This document shows positions 1-13,170 of a DNA stretch of 64,000 bases, piece after piece. Where the stretch lies: positions 1,984,001-2,048,000 of the forward strand of contig CM082579.2 of assembly GCA_040954595.2 (NCBI GenBank). The letters run 5' to 3'. The position numbers and the translations under genes are program-made. The DNA comes from Balanoglossus misakiensis. Its lineage: Eukaryota; Hemichordata. Below the pieces are notes generated by a model that had not been told where the DNA came from, ran no database searches, and saw nothing but the letters and a program-made list of their open reading frames with translations. Within the stretch, counting starts at the first letter, position 1, and each line of letters starts with the position of its first letter.

Positions 1-130
1 CAGAGAAATTGCCAAAAAAAACATGATGATACTGATCACACAGTCTGCATCATTTCACACATGTTCATTTGCACAAGTATAATTCTGGGAAAACCGCCCT
101 CTATGGTTGGAGTTTGGCAAGTTCTCAGTT

Positions 131-150
131 CCATCCATCCATCCATCCAC
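131..150 (+). repeat. CCAT microsatellite
   Basis: About five tandem CCAT units. Confidence 0.85.
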
Positions 151-3100
151 TCACCAACACAACAAACTCAATCAATTAACATCTTTGTTGCACAAAATAC
201 CACTTTTACAGTAGTCCACACCGACCAACCTCTCACACATAATATTGCTCTGTAGTGATCTGTGATGTCAAGTGGCACAAAATACAGACATTGACAGAAA
301 CTACAATACAGTAACATACACGAAAACAAAACATTGGGGGGAGGATTGACAATTGAAATTGTTATTGATAGAGAGGGTCTGGGTGATGAGTGGAGTTGGC
401 AGACAAGCCATTCAGCTGTTCTTGGTCTTTCAAGGCAAGATTCCACCGATGAACTTACATTTCCAAAACGACTGATACTGTTGTCAATTTATTTATTTAA
501 CATTTAAACAGTGCTCAGTTTCAGGCAGTGTTTAAATGATTAGCCATGACTGGCCAGACTGACACCTCACAAGGGCAGAGGGATGACTGAAGACGAAGTG
601 GGCAAAAAAGTGCTGATGACCATGGAGGGGAGATGAAACCTAGCAAGTTGTTGAAAGAATTAAACCACAACCCCGGGGGACGCTGTAATATTGTTTATCT
701 GTTTGTTTAAGCTAATCACCATGGCGGGCTTGGCGCCAGTGTCACGCTGTGAGAACCAAGTGCATGTTACAGTAATTCCAGCAACCACTGCCGGATGAGG
801 TTGCAACATTCAAAACTCTCTGTCTCACTTGAGGAGTATGTCATGAAAAGATTCTTGACAGCGATACCCATCCTTTGGTATTTTCACACTTTATCATTCG
901 GTGCCATCTGTAGACACGTCTTTTCCCTCGGATCGGCACCACTCGATTTTTGTTCCCTTCCCGTTTTATCGGTGAAACCCAACTACAGTCGGTTATGTGT
1001 GTGTGTGCAGATGCATGACCAGAGGAAAAAATGGGACAGAACAGGGATGTGGGAACAACAAACCCTGCAGTCCAGTCTGTGGTGTGTACTCATCCATGAC
1101 CGATGACATGGTCCTGGCATCGTCAAACACCGAGGTACAAAATTAGATGTGACATCCTTTCCCTTTCCCACAAAACCATAAATTTCATCCTTGGGCACAC
1201 TGAGACTCGGGCCGCAGTGGTGGTACCCAGGATGGCGCCACCAAGACCACTTCCGCGACCTCCGACGACCTCGCCGGGGTGAAAGGCTTCGCTTGCGACA
1301 AAGGCTGAAGCCATAATTAACTGCCTCACGTATGACGAAGTCAATAATTTTCCGAAATATGTATAGAGAAAAAGACAAATTGTTGGATGGCACAGGGATA
1401 TGTTGTCACACGGCTGTGTAAATGATGTTGTATCAGCGTTGCATGTGGTAGAAGCAATAGTATATCGCTTCTGTTGCCCTCAGATGTACTATCATCGATA
1501 AATTTTGAATGTGTGGTAATCAACACGACTAGATGGTGTTTTCATATTTGGCCATGTGAAATCTTTTCACTGGATACCATTCAATTCAAAAGCTTACAAG
1601 CAAAGTGGCCGACCCTTTCATGTGGGATTCATGTAAAAGTCCGTGTGAGCTATGATTTTCACACTGACATGGCAAATTCTGGCTCAAATATCTGTAGTAT
1701 TCAGAAAAGAAACACACAAAAAAACATTTTTTTGTCATTCTAAGTCATTTTCACATTTGATGAAGAATTTGGACGGCTCTGCTTCCAGATTAATCTCAGA
1801 GAGAATATCCCAGAACTCCTCAAGACAATCATCGCTTAAAAATGTGTCACTGCGCCGTGAATGAGACAGAAATACCAATGAGACTGGAATTATCTCTCAT
1901 CCCACATTGATCCAAATCCACTGCAGTCAATCACTTACAATTGCGAAATCATAATGTGAATTTAACCGACAATCATCGTTGCATGATGACATTTCTCTCA
2001 GCTCCTACCAAAGGTTTCAATTCACCAATCTCTAACAGAAAAGGTGATAATCCCCTCGGCTCGTAAACTCTCCCAGTGAAAGGGAAATTCCAATCCAAAC
2101 AGGATTAGGAAGCAATAAAAAGACATGAAAGGGCTGATGGTGAGGCTTAAGACAATATCTGAAGTGGAAATATTTGGAGAAACTCTTAAAATGAAGTAAA
2201 TGTGATTTTGCGATGAGTGACAATGGATTTAACCATTCTTCTTCGCTTGTAAGTTGTATTGGACTTCTTATCCCTGAAGGCATATTACAAATATGATTTT
2301 GCTGTAACTTAGATATATTCCTGAAATCTTACTCATTAATTTTTCCAGTCCAAAACAATGCGAAATTCACATTTCCGCTTTTTAACATTGCTTTCTGATG
2401 GCTCACAATTGCCCCATAAAATTGACTTATTTTCTTCCAATTTCCAATTTCTAAAATTATAACATATCGATATACTCCATGTACATTGTAGTCTAAGGTA
2501 ATGCTATCCTTCAATCAGAAAGCATTTTATTTGCAATTAATCTTCTTTTTTTATTTAATTAAAAATTGTACAAAATATATTACTTTGGTGTGACTGGAAA
2601 AATTAAAACATACAACCAAACGGATTCTTTCACAAGAAAATCTGGATTTTGAAAAACAGATTCATGATGGCATTATGATTGACTTCCTGAGTACAAAAAC
2701 TATTTAAATGTCCTAAAATAGTTTTTATAAAAATATAGATGTGGATTTTAATTCGAAGAGGCACTTTCCTTTATGTCTCTGCATTAGACTCCAGCAGTCC
2801 AACGGAGGAGTAATAACACTTTTTTATTCGAAAGAATTTTGATGACAGCCATCCATTAATTTACACAGGACAATTATGCAATTTATATAAAGCATATTAT
2901 TGTAAATTTTCGGGGACAATATATTACACAATGTAATCTTACACGTGCACATTGAGAAAGAGAAATCAGCCCTGAAGGGAGAGACTTTGATGATTAATGC
3001 GCTGGCGTTTGGTAGAAAATTGTGCGGACGAACGCAGCAGAAATGTTGCTGCAAGCAACTCCCCATAAGGGTACAGTTGTCACACACTCTCTCATTGATT

Positions 3101-6100
3101 AACTGCTACACTTTATATAAATTACTCCAAATCCCCGGGATTACTGCATATTTGTGATTTTTATTGTATTTCCCAAATTGTCTGTTTCTAAAGGATTTAG
3201 CTTTCATTGTTTTGGTAATCCCCCAAAACATGGAGGCAGGCACGACGACTCAATCCGGGAATATAACTCAAATTTAAGAGCTTAGCCTGAAAAGTACTTC
3301 TCTGTTTTCCCTATGCCATTGTTCCAATGAAACTGATCCTCTGCCAAGTATAAATCTTTCCTGATTAATACATTTCTCAAATATTACGGATTGCTTCTAG
3401 AATGATATTCATGCCAAATCTTCTGAATCTTCTGCAGCTTCAATTCAAGATTTATTTCTATCCAGTAGATATTGTTGGCTGACTCTAACATTAAAAGTGG
3501 TTTGTCATATCCTGTAGAGGGCAGTAGACAGTAGTATAAAGATAAGCTTATAGGTCTTACAAAACCTCAGGTAGCTACATGTATGTATTAGCATAAGAGT
3601 TCGGTGTAATGATGGTATACTAAAATCTGTCTTATAAAGAACCAAATATTAGCAATCTTTAAGTCAATTTTGTTTTTTAAACAACTTCTTTTTGCTATTT
3701 CTGATGGCTGTATACTGGTTTTCATAACAATTAAATCGGTAGGTTCTAACACCACACTTTTGTCATCTGCAACTCCGGTCACCCTTTCCAATGTAACAAC
3801 TGCATCATCAAATTGCATTCCACCTGAAATCAATAACTCGAAAAGGCGCAAAGCACAATTCCCGACCAGTAAATCAGACTGTAAAGCCGTAATGACAAGA
3901 TCTTGGCTGTCAACTTAACAAATTTTACTGCTGTGAAAAAACCCACTTGCTGGAGCTCATAAAAGTCAAATCTTCCAGAGTATGGACGGATCCATGATTG
4001 CAAACGATTCATTTTATAGCGCTCCATCAATGATCATCGCCTAAAATGTCCATCACTATGATAAATTATCACTCTCATCAATGCATTCAGTCTTTCTTGA
4101 GAACCAATAACGAGAAATTTCCAGTCAACAGCCACACTTCCCATCATTTCTCTTTCCCTTCAAATTACTCTCAACGGCAGCAACAAAATGAGGTTAATAC
4201 GATGTACCTACTTTCAAGATTTCATTTGAAACATCTTGAAATTATCTTGCTTAGATTTCTTTGTTTTACGACGATATATCTCAATTTAGAAAGGCACAGT
4301 TCCTTGACTCCGTAGAGTTGAGGTTTTTGAATTAGGGACAGCTACATGTATCTTGGGGACAAAGTTAAGAGAGTAAGAGAGAGCAACCAGAAAGGAATTC
4401 CACGCTTGAAAACATCCCGCGAGAGAAATCATTATTCTCCAAAAAAATAACAGGTAGCTTTCAATGCATGCAGACCAACCAACTGTCCATTTTGATGTCC
4501 CTATTCTGTATTCAACGCAAAACAAAAGGATTAACAGTGCTGATTGCCTCTCATTACCCAACAAAATCAAGTTAGATCCGAAACTTGATAAGCCAAACAA
4601 AATTGCCTCCAACGATTGTTAGGGAAATTTTCCACCAAACCAAGCCATTTCCATTCTGATGTGCACGGAATGTAATTTGTTGTGCGTAAAGTAGTCGAAC
4701 CCTCAGAGCTCGACAGACTTTCCCTCAGCGACCAAAACTCAAATCAGTCTAGCTTTTCCACAGTTGGTCATCTTGTGGCACCATACAGGATATCTGTGAA
4801 TTGTCACCAGTCTTGCCAACCTGTTTTTCCTTTTTGACTGAACAGACAGTTTCCTCAGATAACAGCCAAGTACGGTGAAGTGTGCATAGATTTGATACAC
4901 ACTCCATATATTACGACTTCACATAATGACCAGCAACAATCGAAGATAGGAATTTTTTTAAATCTCATCAGAAAACAGGCGATACACCATGCAAGTTAAA
5001 ATGTGCAGACGTTAACTGCAGGGAAAGATATTGATGGCTTTGGCTACCATAGAGATAATGAACGGGTAAAATCTATCAGCGATTTTGAACTGTTAAACAA
5101 ACAGAAAAAAATAACTATTTGTTCAAGTCCCCCTGCTGTTGCAGCGGTTGGAGGTATCCATTCAATTCATCTCTGATTTTAATGCTCTGCAAACCACATT
5201 AACATTAAGTTTTTCCCCCTGTTTAATACAAATGTTTTGCATCTATTTTTATTCCTTAAATGTTGATCAGAAACTGCAAGAATTTGGGTAGAATTCTGTA
5301 TTGTTGGACTAAAAAAATTCCAAGAGAAATAGTTCAGTTGGACAATTAAAAGGTTTGGTGAGAAACCATGCTTAGTGTACATTAATAATCCCTCATGGGT
5401 AGAAACAGCTAACCTTGGCACGAAAATTTATCAAGCACAGAAAACTACTCAGGTTGATGATTTCTAAATGGCCTAGCTTGGATTTGAACTTGGTGGGAAG
5501 CATTTCAAGTGATTAAATTAATCTGAAGAAGTCTGCTGCATTGCAGAATGAGCCGGCATATAAGGAAAATATTTTGGTCTTTTCTGTGATGTATACATGT
5601 ATGTAGGATGCCCACAACACTGTGTGCAATTCAATTTTATACACACAGCTAGCTACAGAGGGGTGAATCTCTCCTGGTAGTTGTTTGTGTCTATCAAAGC
5701 AAACACTCATTACTTTCTTAATTGTGATAATCAGTTTGTCGTTATCTGCCACTGATATCTTTGCTGTGTGTTTTACCATGCTGGCAACCACAGTGCGCAA
5801 AGTTTACAATCAGTTTTCTGGGCAGCTATTTTTGATGGATAGACTGCCTGTTGATCGGGAAAAATAAATGATCATGGAAAATCCAACACTAGGCAAATGA
5901 GACGTAGATGTATTCCCGTTCAGATGCCCATTCCAGCGGTAGTTTATGCATACCCTCCCTGTTAATATCTTTGCCATGTTTCCAGTCCTGACTTTGATTG
6001 CCGTCAAGGTACAGAATCAAACTACCTCGGGGAGCAGATTATTAAGAAATGCATTGACTGCGCTATTAGGTATGCATCAATTGCCTGCAACACACAAGAG

Positions 6101-6985
6101 ACAAACTCAGGGGGAAGCTGTACATGGCTTGCATTTCACCTGTATACAAGAATGCATAAACTTTACTGACAACCTCAGAATACAGCAACACAGATATTCA
6201 TTGACTCTTTTACAACCCTCCCCTCTTCCTTCGTTGGCTAATCCAAGTCTAATGTCATATCCTCCTGACTAAGTTCAATAACCAGGGAGCCACTCAACAC
6301 ACACTTCCTATTTTTTCAAATGCTGTATTATAAAGCTACATGTACCTTTCCACTTTGTATTCAATAACCCCATGAAAAATTTAAGATTGAAAGCTAAATT
6401 TTTAAACTTTAAAAACGTCTAGGTGATGCAATGTTTCTGTTATCACTGTACACAATTTCTCTGCCATTCAGTGAACCTAGAAATTGTACTGTGCTCGAGA
6501 ATAGATTTATGTAAATTGACTGACTGGCGGTTACAAAGGTGGATTACTTTGGAGATGATTTTGATCAAGTTACAATTCTGCTGAAATTGGTGGAAGGAGT
6601 GTCACTGACAGGCTAAAGTAATCATATTACATGCGCCGTAGTCACTGTGTAAAGGGATCAAGTCTCTGTAGTACGGAAAAAAATTGTAGTTTGCCGATTG
6701 ACACAATCATTCAATTGTTTCTTTTTCTGTTGTGATTGAAAATGTTCACATTTTGCCGATTCAGAAATTATAATGTAGGTTACCTACTCAAATATAAAGA
6801 AGTTCCACATTTCAATGTGGATGGATCATACAAATTTCCTTGACAAACAAACTTACAAATGCTGACACGTTTTTTGGGAGCCTAACAAGATGAAAATTCT
6901 CCTTGTGTGTGTCAGAGTTTACTTCTCAATGACTGGACTTTGTTGTGTTTTTTTAATAAAGTGTATCACACATACAGGCATGTTG

Positions 6986-7089
6986 TCCCTAAAATAACCA
7001 TAGATTTACAAAGTGCAAATAATAGATACAACAACCAGCAATTGTGTACTCTACAAAAGTATACTGAGGCTGTTGTATATTTTTAGGGA
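6986..7089. repeat. Nested inverted repeat
   Basis: Outer arms TCCCTAAAATA (6986-6996) and TATTTTTAGGGA (7078-7089) pair with one bulged base. Inside, ATACAACA (7026-7033) pairs perfectly with TGTTGTAT (7071-7078), and GTGTACT pairs with AGTATAC around a 7-nt loop. It could be a decayed small palindromic element or a weak hairpin RNA. Confidence 0.45.
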
Positions 7090-8550
7090 CTGGACCATAT
7101 TTCAAATCTCATAATATGTCGCCTGAATTTTTATACGGGCACACACTGTTTGATCTTTATATCATCACTGTCAATTTCACTGAACATTTAGACTTTGAAT
7201 ACATATCCTGAATATTTTCATTATTCCTTTTTATTTGGTCATGTTTTACTGTTATAGGTACATGTACATTCTTTTTTACGGTGGAAATGGACCTTTTCCA
7301 GTTTATGTCATACATTGTAATTTGTTAATTAGCATCAATGATATTGACAATAATCTGCCCTTGTCCCTCTTATATTTAATCACCAACAATGCATCATTTT
7401 ACATTCAGGCACGACCATGGCCTCATAAAGCACTTTCGTTAGATACAGACATTTGCCGCATAATGTCTATTTCAAAGCAGAAATGCTCATCAAATAGAAT
7501 AACAATTCACACCAGCAAAACAATGCAAATTTCCGGGATTAAAATTTGTCAAATGTCAGTGTAATCCTAACACAGCGAGTTTAATTTTCTATTTTGCACC
7601 GACATACAATGAGAGTGATACTGGCTACAAAGGCTTCAATATGTAGCAAAGTAACACAATACAAAAGATGTAAAGAGCCCCCTCTTCAAACGAACGACCA
7701 CCTGCCAACCCCCCACCTCAATTTCCCCCCACTGCACAATGTCACATTTTGAACTGAACGAACACTAACACAGACAGTAGAGATGTCCAAAGGAAGCCTG
7801 CTTGGTTTCTGCTTTCAGTTCAGGTCTTTAAACAGAGGCAGAGAGAGAGATAGAGCGAGTCTCAGCTATTTGGGACAGTTCACTCTTAATTCTTCTCCAA
7901 AACAAACTTAAAACAGCCAAACTTATTTCGCCATCAATTTCTCCAAACAGACACCCTCAACTTCGACCGAAAAACCGCACCAGACTCTCTCTCGCTCTCT
8001 GTACCCGCACTCATGCCTCTTGTCAGCCACTCATTCAACTATTTCTATTTTCAATGGTGTCCTAACTTTGACGGCTGAATTATATATTCTGATTGCCGAG
8101 ATAAAGTTGGCAGTCTTTTGTAAAAATCACTCAGAAAGAAACTCACTGATTAAGGAAGAGGGAATCCATTTTCCTCGTGGAGGTTCCCCTATCTTCCATA
8201 TGTCAACTTTATCTATCCCGGATTTCACCTCCCCGGCTTTTCCGATCGGCATAATTTTCCACCGATGCGCTGGAAAGCGTCGTAAATAACCTTTTACGGC
8301 CGGTGTTGCCTAAACTGCGTTTCTAACAACTCCGCAACGACCGGTTTTCTTGCTGAGGACTAGTGACATGTGTTGATGGCTGCAGTCGTTGCAAATGACA
8401 TGCTGTGTAGATATGCAAAAGATAACCATGGAAATTGGCTCCCATAGCATCTGCCATGTGACAACAGCCTATCAAAACACTTACACACTTCTGATCTGTT
8501 ATTTGATAAAACAAATGAATGGAAAAGACTGCATGTTAATATGGCCAGAT

Positions 8551-8580
8551 CTGCGTCATGGCAACGCGCCATGGTAACTG
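8551..8580. promoter_or_regulatory. Pair of RFX X-box half-sites
   Basis: ATGGCAAC (8558-8565) and ATGGTAAC (8571-8578) lie 13 bp apart in the same orientation, each matching the RFX half-site. CpGs between them are kept in a CpG-depleted region. This suggests an RFX-bound element. Confidence 0.35.
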
Positions 8581-11269
8581 GTGGGGTATGCGTGTTTACA
8601 TCTCTATTCCTGCCCAGGGTGGAATTCTCTCACTCGTGGCATTTTGTACAAAGAAAACTCTTGCTTTCGGGTAGTAACCCATTCTTCTCTCCATTTTGAT
8701 GTCTGTGAAAACTCTGGTGTTCAATTCAAATGACACACACAATTCTTCGCACCAAATTTTCCGGAATCCAACAATTATGAAAACTACTTGGGAAGAATAC
8801 ATGCAGTTCATTATGTCACTGTGGAATTTTGAAAAGATTTAATAAAACTTCAGATGAATATTGTCCATGGTGCTTGTTATTGGCATTTGTTAATCACTCA
8901 GCAATGTCCATCAGACTTAGATAATAATGAGACAAAAGTTGACAGAGCAGGGTTTTAAGGAAATCTCACTTCAGCTAAGCATCATTCATTCTAATTCCAA
9001 ATAGTGCTGATCTGAGAACCCGAATTTCTCAGATGAAATTCGGGATTCGTCACTACAAAAACGTAGCGACAGTTAACGTCTTGACAGACAAATTATTCCT
9101 GTACTTCCATTAGATCTAGCTTTCGAGTCGACATCTGCCTTGTACAGGATATGGCCTTTTTTACAGCAAATTACTCCCCGAATAGATGAAATTGAGAGGC
9201 AATAAAAGAAATAAGACATTTCTGCGGGTGACACATCAACACATCACATCCATCTAATGACCTCAAGTTGTCATGGAGCTATCTATGACCTCTGACCTAG
9301 GTAACCTTCACCACAATCTTTGAACATTACTCGAAAGGCAATTTAATTTTTATATTATTTGAAAATGAGCTTTTTCTTTTCACTCAACAGATGAAGATTG
9401 TGTCGCTCTATATAAGTGTGTAGCAAGGACAGAAGCGGTTGGGTTGTTTTGTAGTTTTTCACACCAAACCTTGGACCAAACCATGGTGGGAAAAAGTTTA
9501 AAGGGGCAATTTCAATCACTGGTTCTTATATTAGTTCTTGTTGACACTGAGTGATTTATGTAGTGCAAAGCCTTTGTATTCCATTGAAATCTTTATCAAT
9601 TTAATCAATTTATTTTTAGATAAAGCTGATAAATTAGATGCACCTTTAATTATAACATTCAATGACAAGTACATGTACAATGTTCAAATGTGTGGGAACT
9701 GCACTGGTACAAAAAATGTTAAATACACGATAACACAATTTCAGACTTTTAAAAGAAATTTTGTTAACTCCATGCCATGATTAATGGTAACGGAAAAGAC
9801 AACTGGCCAGAAGCGTTTCTGTATAACACCGGAGGGTGTTAAAACGAGGAACAATCGACGCTCCACGCGCACAGGTAAACAAAAAAAGAATGGCTGATTG
9901 CGTATATGCAAATGAGGTGGCTAGAACGCAGCACAGTGACTCGACGATGCAACAACACGGAGACATGACCTGAATGGGTAATGAGGACAGACGCGGGGTT
10001 GCCGTGGGTTGCGTCCCTGACAGATTTGCATGGCTATCACCACGCACACAATCGGGAGACTGAGTCAATATAACTTGGCAGCTTATGAGTTAATCGCATG
10101 TTTTGCTATCAGCAATACTAGATTTAGCACCATGTAGGTGTAAATTAAGATGGTTGGCCCAGATAAGGATTTGTTACAAAGATTGCACAGAAGCCATTGA
10201 TGCAGAACACTACTCCATCACACACACGCGCACAAAAAACTGCCACGCACCTGTCTACCTATAAAACTCGGCAAAGTTCAGACCGAACATTCTGTGCAAA
10301 TGCAATAATTAAAAGCAATGCTCATCATCATCTGCACATCCACAATAAACACATCCAGTCCTCTTTCTGACATTTAAATTACATGTTTTAAAGACAGCTT
10401 TTCCTCTTCCAGATAGAGAAATTAAACTTAAGAAGGGACGTATTATTTTTTGTTGATGATGTAAAGTTATATGTACGTTTTGCATTTTAATCTTCAAAAT
10501 CTTAACCACCACAGCTATAGACTTGAATATTAATTTTTGAAGCCGTAATATTTTTATGAGAATTTTCTCTGCTACAGCTTCCTGTCACTGTCTGTGTGTG
10601 ATGATTGAAGACTGCTTCCAAACTTTTGCCCGTGTTCACAAATAAATCTGTCAGCTAGATTTTTGCTGGGTGGCTGTCAATCTTTCGCAGTAAGCGTTGG
10701 TAAACTGGGCACTTGTATGCTGAGTTTACGGCAGTAAATTTGATCACATTTGATGTTCTGTCCATCTGTGCACAGACTACTTTAGTCACAAACTTGCAGC
10801 AAATAAAACTATCACTACATCCATGCAAATTTTTGGCACCAGTAGACCTGGTTCGATCCCCCATTTGACACTATTGGTTTAGAAAACCCAAATTCACTGG
10901 TTTCAAATTTCTAATACTAATAATTATCAATCCAACAAAAAAAGAAATTCTACGCCTTGATTTCAGACTACATGATACGCATATACATCTAATATGAACA
11001 TTTCTTGAGGACGACATGTCGTGTATCAACTTTGTAGCTCTTTTGGACAGAGATCATCGATAAGTTGACCAGATCATACCTGATCAAATTCACATATTAG
11101 CTATTATCTATTAGATTCATCAGAATTGAACTGATGAAGTTTGTGTTTTTTTTCACTGTACTTGATGGTAGAGAAAGTGAGTGCAAATCAAGTGTTGAAA
11201 GGCAATGACCAACACCGTATATGTTTGACATATTTCATTCATTAGGATCTCATTCTCGAATCATCCAAC

Positions 11270-11640
11270 ATTTGATTGGTGGCTGATCAGTCAATTTGGG
11301 ACTTAATAAATTGAAACCAAGTTTCTCGAAATTACCCCGGCTCTCCCGGTCTAATCCTGCGTGCCGAAATTACCATTCCGATTATGTGTCTCTTCCCGTG
11401 TTCAATTGTAACTGTATTACTGTTATTTTCTACGGCAAATGGACTGTTAAGCTGACGCTTAGGCTCTGATTGCCCGCGTTCCATTGACGCAGCTCAGACT
11501 CAATTCACCTAAAAAGTGACGATCATTTACACTTAACCGAGCATTAAACTTCTATCAAAATAATGGAGAATAATTCTATTTTCTTGTCAATAAAGATATT
11601 TAAGCCGGACAATAGGGAGCCAGCCCGCTCAGAATAGACC
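11270..11640. promoter_or_regulatory. Candidate enhancer (CpG-retaining island)
   Basis: About 370 bp of high-complexity sequence with many more CpGs than its surroundings and no ORF. A constrained, unmethylated enhancer is one reading; no alignment was available. Confidence 0.25.
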
Positions 11641-12954
11641 TTTTAACACCCTTATTCACACAGCGACACACACACAACAACGGTTCATTGTGTGTGCATT
11701 ACGGCAGCCTTTTCAGAGAGACATTATTATGAAAATTGGGCACCTTCAGTATGACTTTTATTAAATCAAATTTTGAAAAAGAACAGAGCTAGAGAGAAAG
11801 CTGCCGTGTGTACAAGAACTGCGCATGGACAGAAAGCCTCCCCACATGAATGCAGAAACATTCCGAAGGCAGCGGCTGGTTTCTGACGGGCAACTTTTCT
11901 TCGTCTCTCCCTTGCAAGGAAGTTAGCTGCTGTATTAACACTGCAGAACAATCACCATTGGTTGAGATGGCAGCTAGCTAGCACAGCGGACAGATTAGCC
12001 AAGCCAGTAACAATCATGTATTCACAATGTCCACCGGGAGTTGCGTTCCCCCTAGACAATGGCCAGTCTATATTTCACTATATTTCCTTACACATCACAA
12101 CACACACTCTGTACAGCACATTTTCCCCTTCCATGAACACCTTTTTATGGCACTATCTCGCAGTGAAATTAAAAATTTCTCCATCTGACTGATGGCTCAA
12201 TCCCTGAATGAACTGACTAGAAGTTCACAAAGACTTTCCTCTGAAATCACGTCTTTTAGAAGAAGAAAGAATTGACTCAATATCAGGTTTTTTTTTCTGT
12301 TCTTTATTTTTTTCTCACATCAGCGCTAAAATTCTGCTCAAATCAGTTCAATTATGATACATGGAGGAAGCATGGTTTCCACTCAAACAATAATGCCACA
12401 AGTTTTTGGGGGATAATTACGTACATCAGTGTATGCTACTGTACCAATGAGTTTGAAAATGACAGTTTTTTTTTCGTATACTAATTGTCAGGCAGAGGAT
12501 GTTTTCTCAGTATTTTTGAATCAGCAATGATACACTACAATCCAGAAATATCAGCTGCAATACAGATGGTGAATGCAAATGACCCAAATGCTAAGATTCC
12601 CTGTGATTGGCTACCATGAAACCAAATCCACTTATGTGCATGTGACTGATGACTGGCCAATCACAGACTGCCTTACGGCAAGCAGAAACAAATCCAACAG
12701 CCCCTAGAGCACGCATCCTTGAACACCGACTGAAGCCATGCCCCATCACACACACGCATGGCTGCCAGACTTAAAAGAAACCCCCAAAGAAGAAAATGGT
12801 TCATCTCTCTACAGAGTGCGGTTAACTTTTCAGCCTTTTCCCATAACACCCCACAGCATCGGAACAATCATGCAACTTCCTGCAAATTTCAGGCCTCCTA
12901 ATTGATTTTGATTGCATTTACTTTGTCCCCCCTCCGCTCACAGCAAATAACAAG

Positions 12955-13170
12955 CAGACACCAGTGGTAGCGGCCGCTCCTCCCTTTTCCATTAGCCACT
13001 CAGCTCTCGGTGCACATCACGCGACTTGATAGCTATACAGGGCCTCCATTTGCTGGGGTCAAATTCACTACAATGCGCCGACTTTGCTAACATCCACCCC
13101 GCCCGCATTGGCAAATTCTCCGGAGGAAACCTTCTAAATGTAAATTAGAGCCGGTGATGAATTTTATAGA
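12955..13170. promoter_or_regulatory. Candidate enhancer (CpG-retaining island)
   Basis: High-complexity stretch with a GCGGCCGC site and clustered CpGs in CpG-poor surroundings. It lacks repeats and ORFs, which is why it is listed as a possible conserved non-coding element. Confidence 0.25.

Larger units (their letters stand above)
1..8000. other. Non-coding, CpG-depleted DNA
   Basis: No gene is supported; all ORFs are short and look random. Contents: a CCAT microsatellite at 131-150, a CpG-rich cluster near 1195-1300, five TACATGTA octamers (3576, 4343, 5594, 6337, 7259), an inverted-repeat structure at 6986-7089 and a C-rich, purine-poor stretch near 7680-7740. It could be intron or intergenic DNA. 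Confidence 0.6.

Noticed and set aside
10800-10865. tRNA-like T-arm (GGTTCGATCCC)
   Set aside because: The flanking bases do not form the five-pair T stem, and no acceptor or anticodon arm lies upstream.
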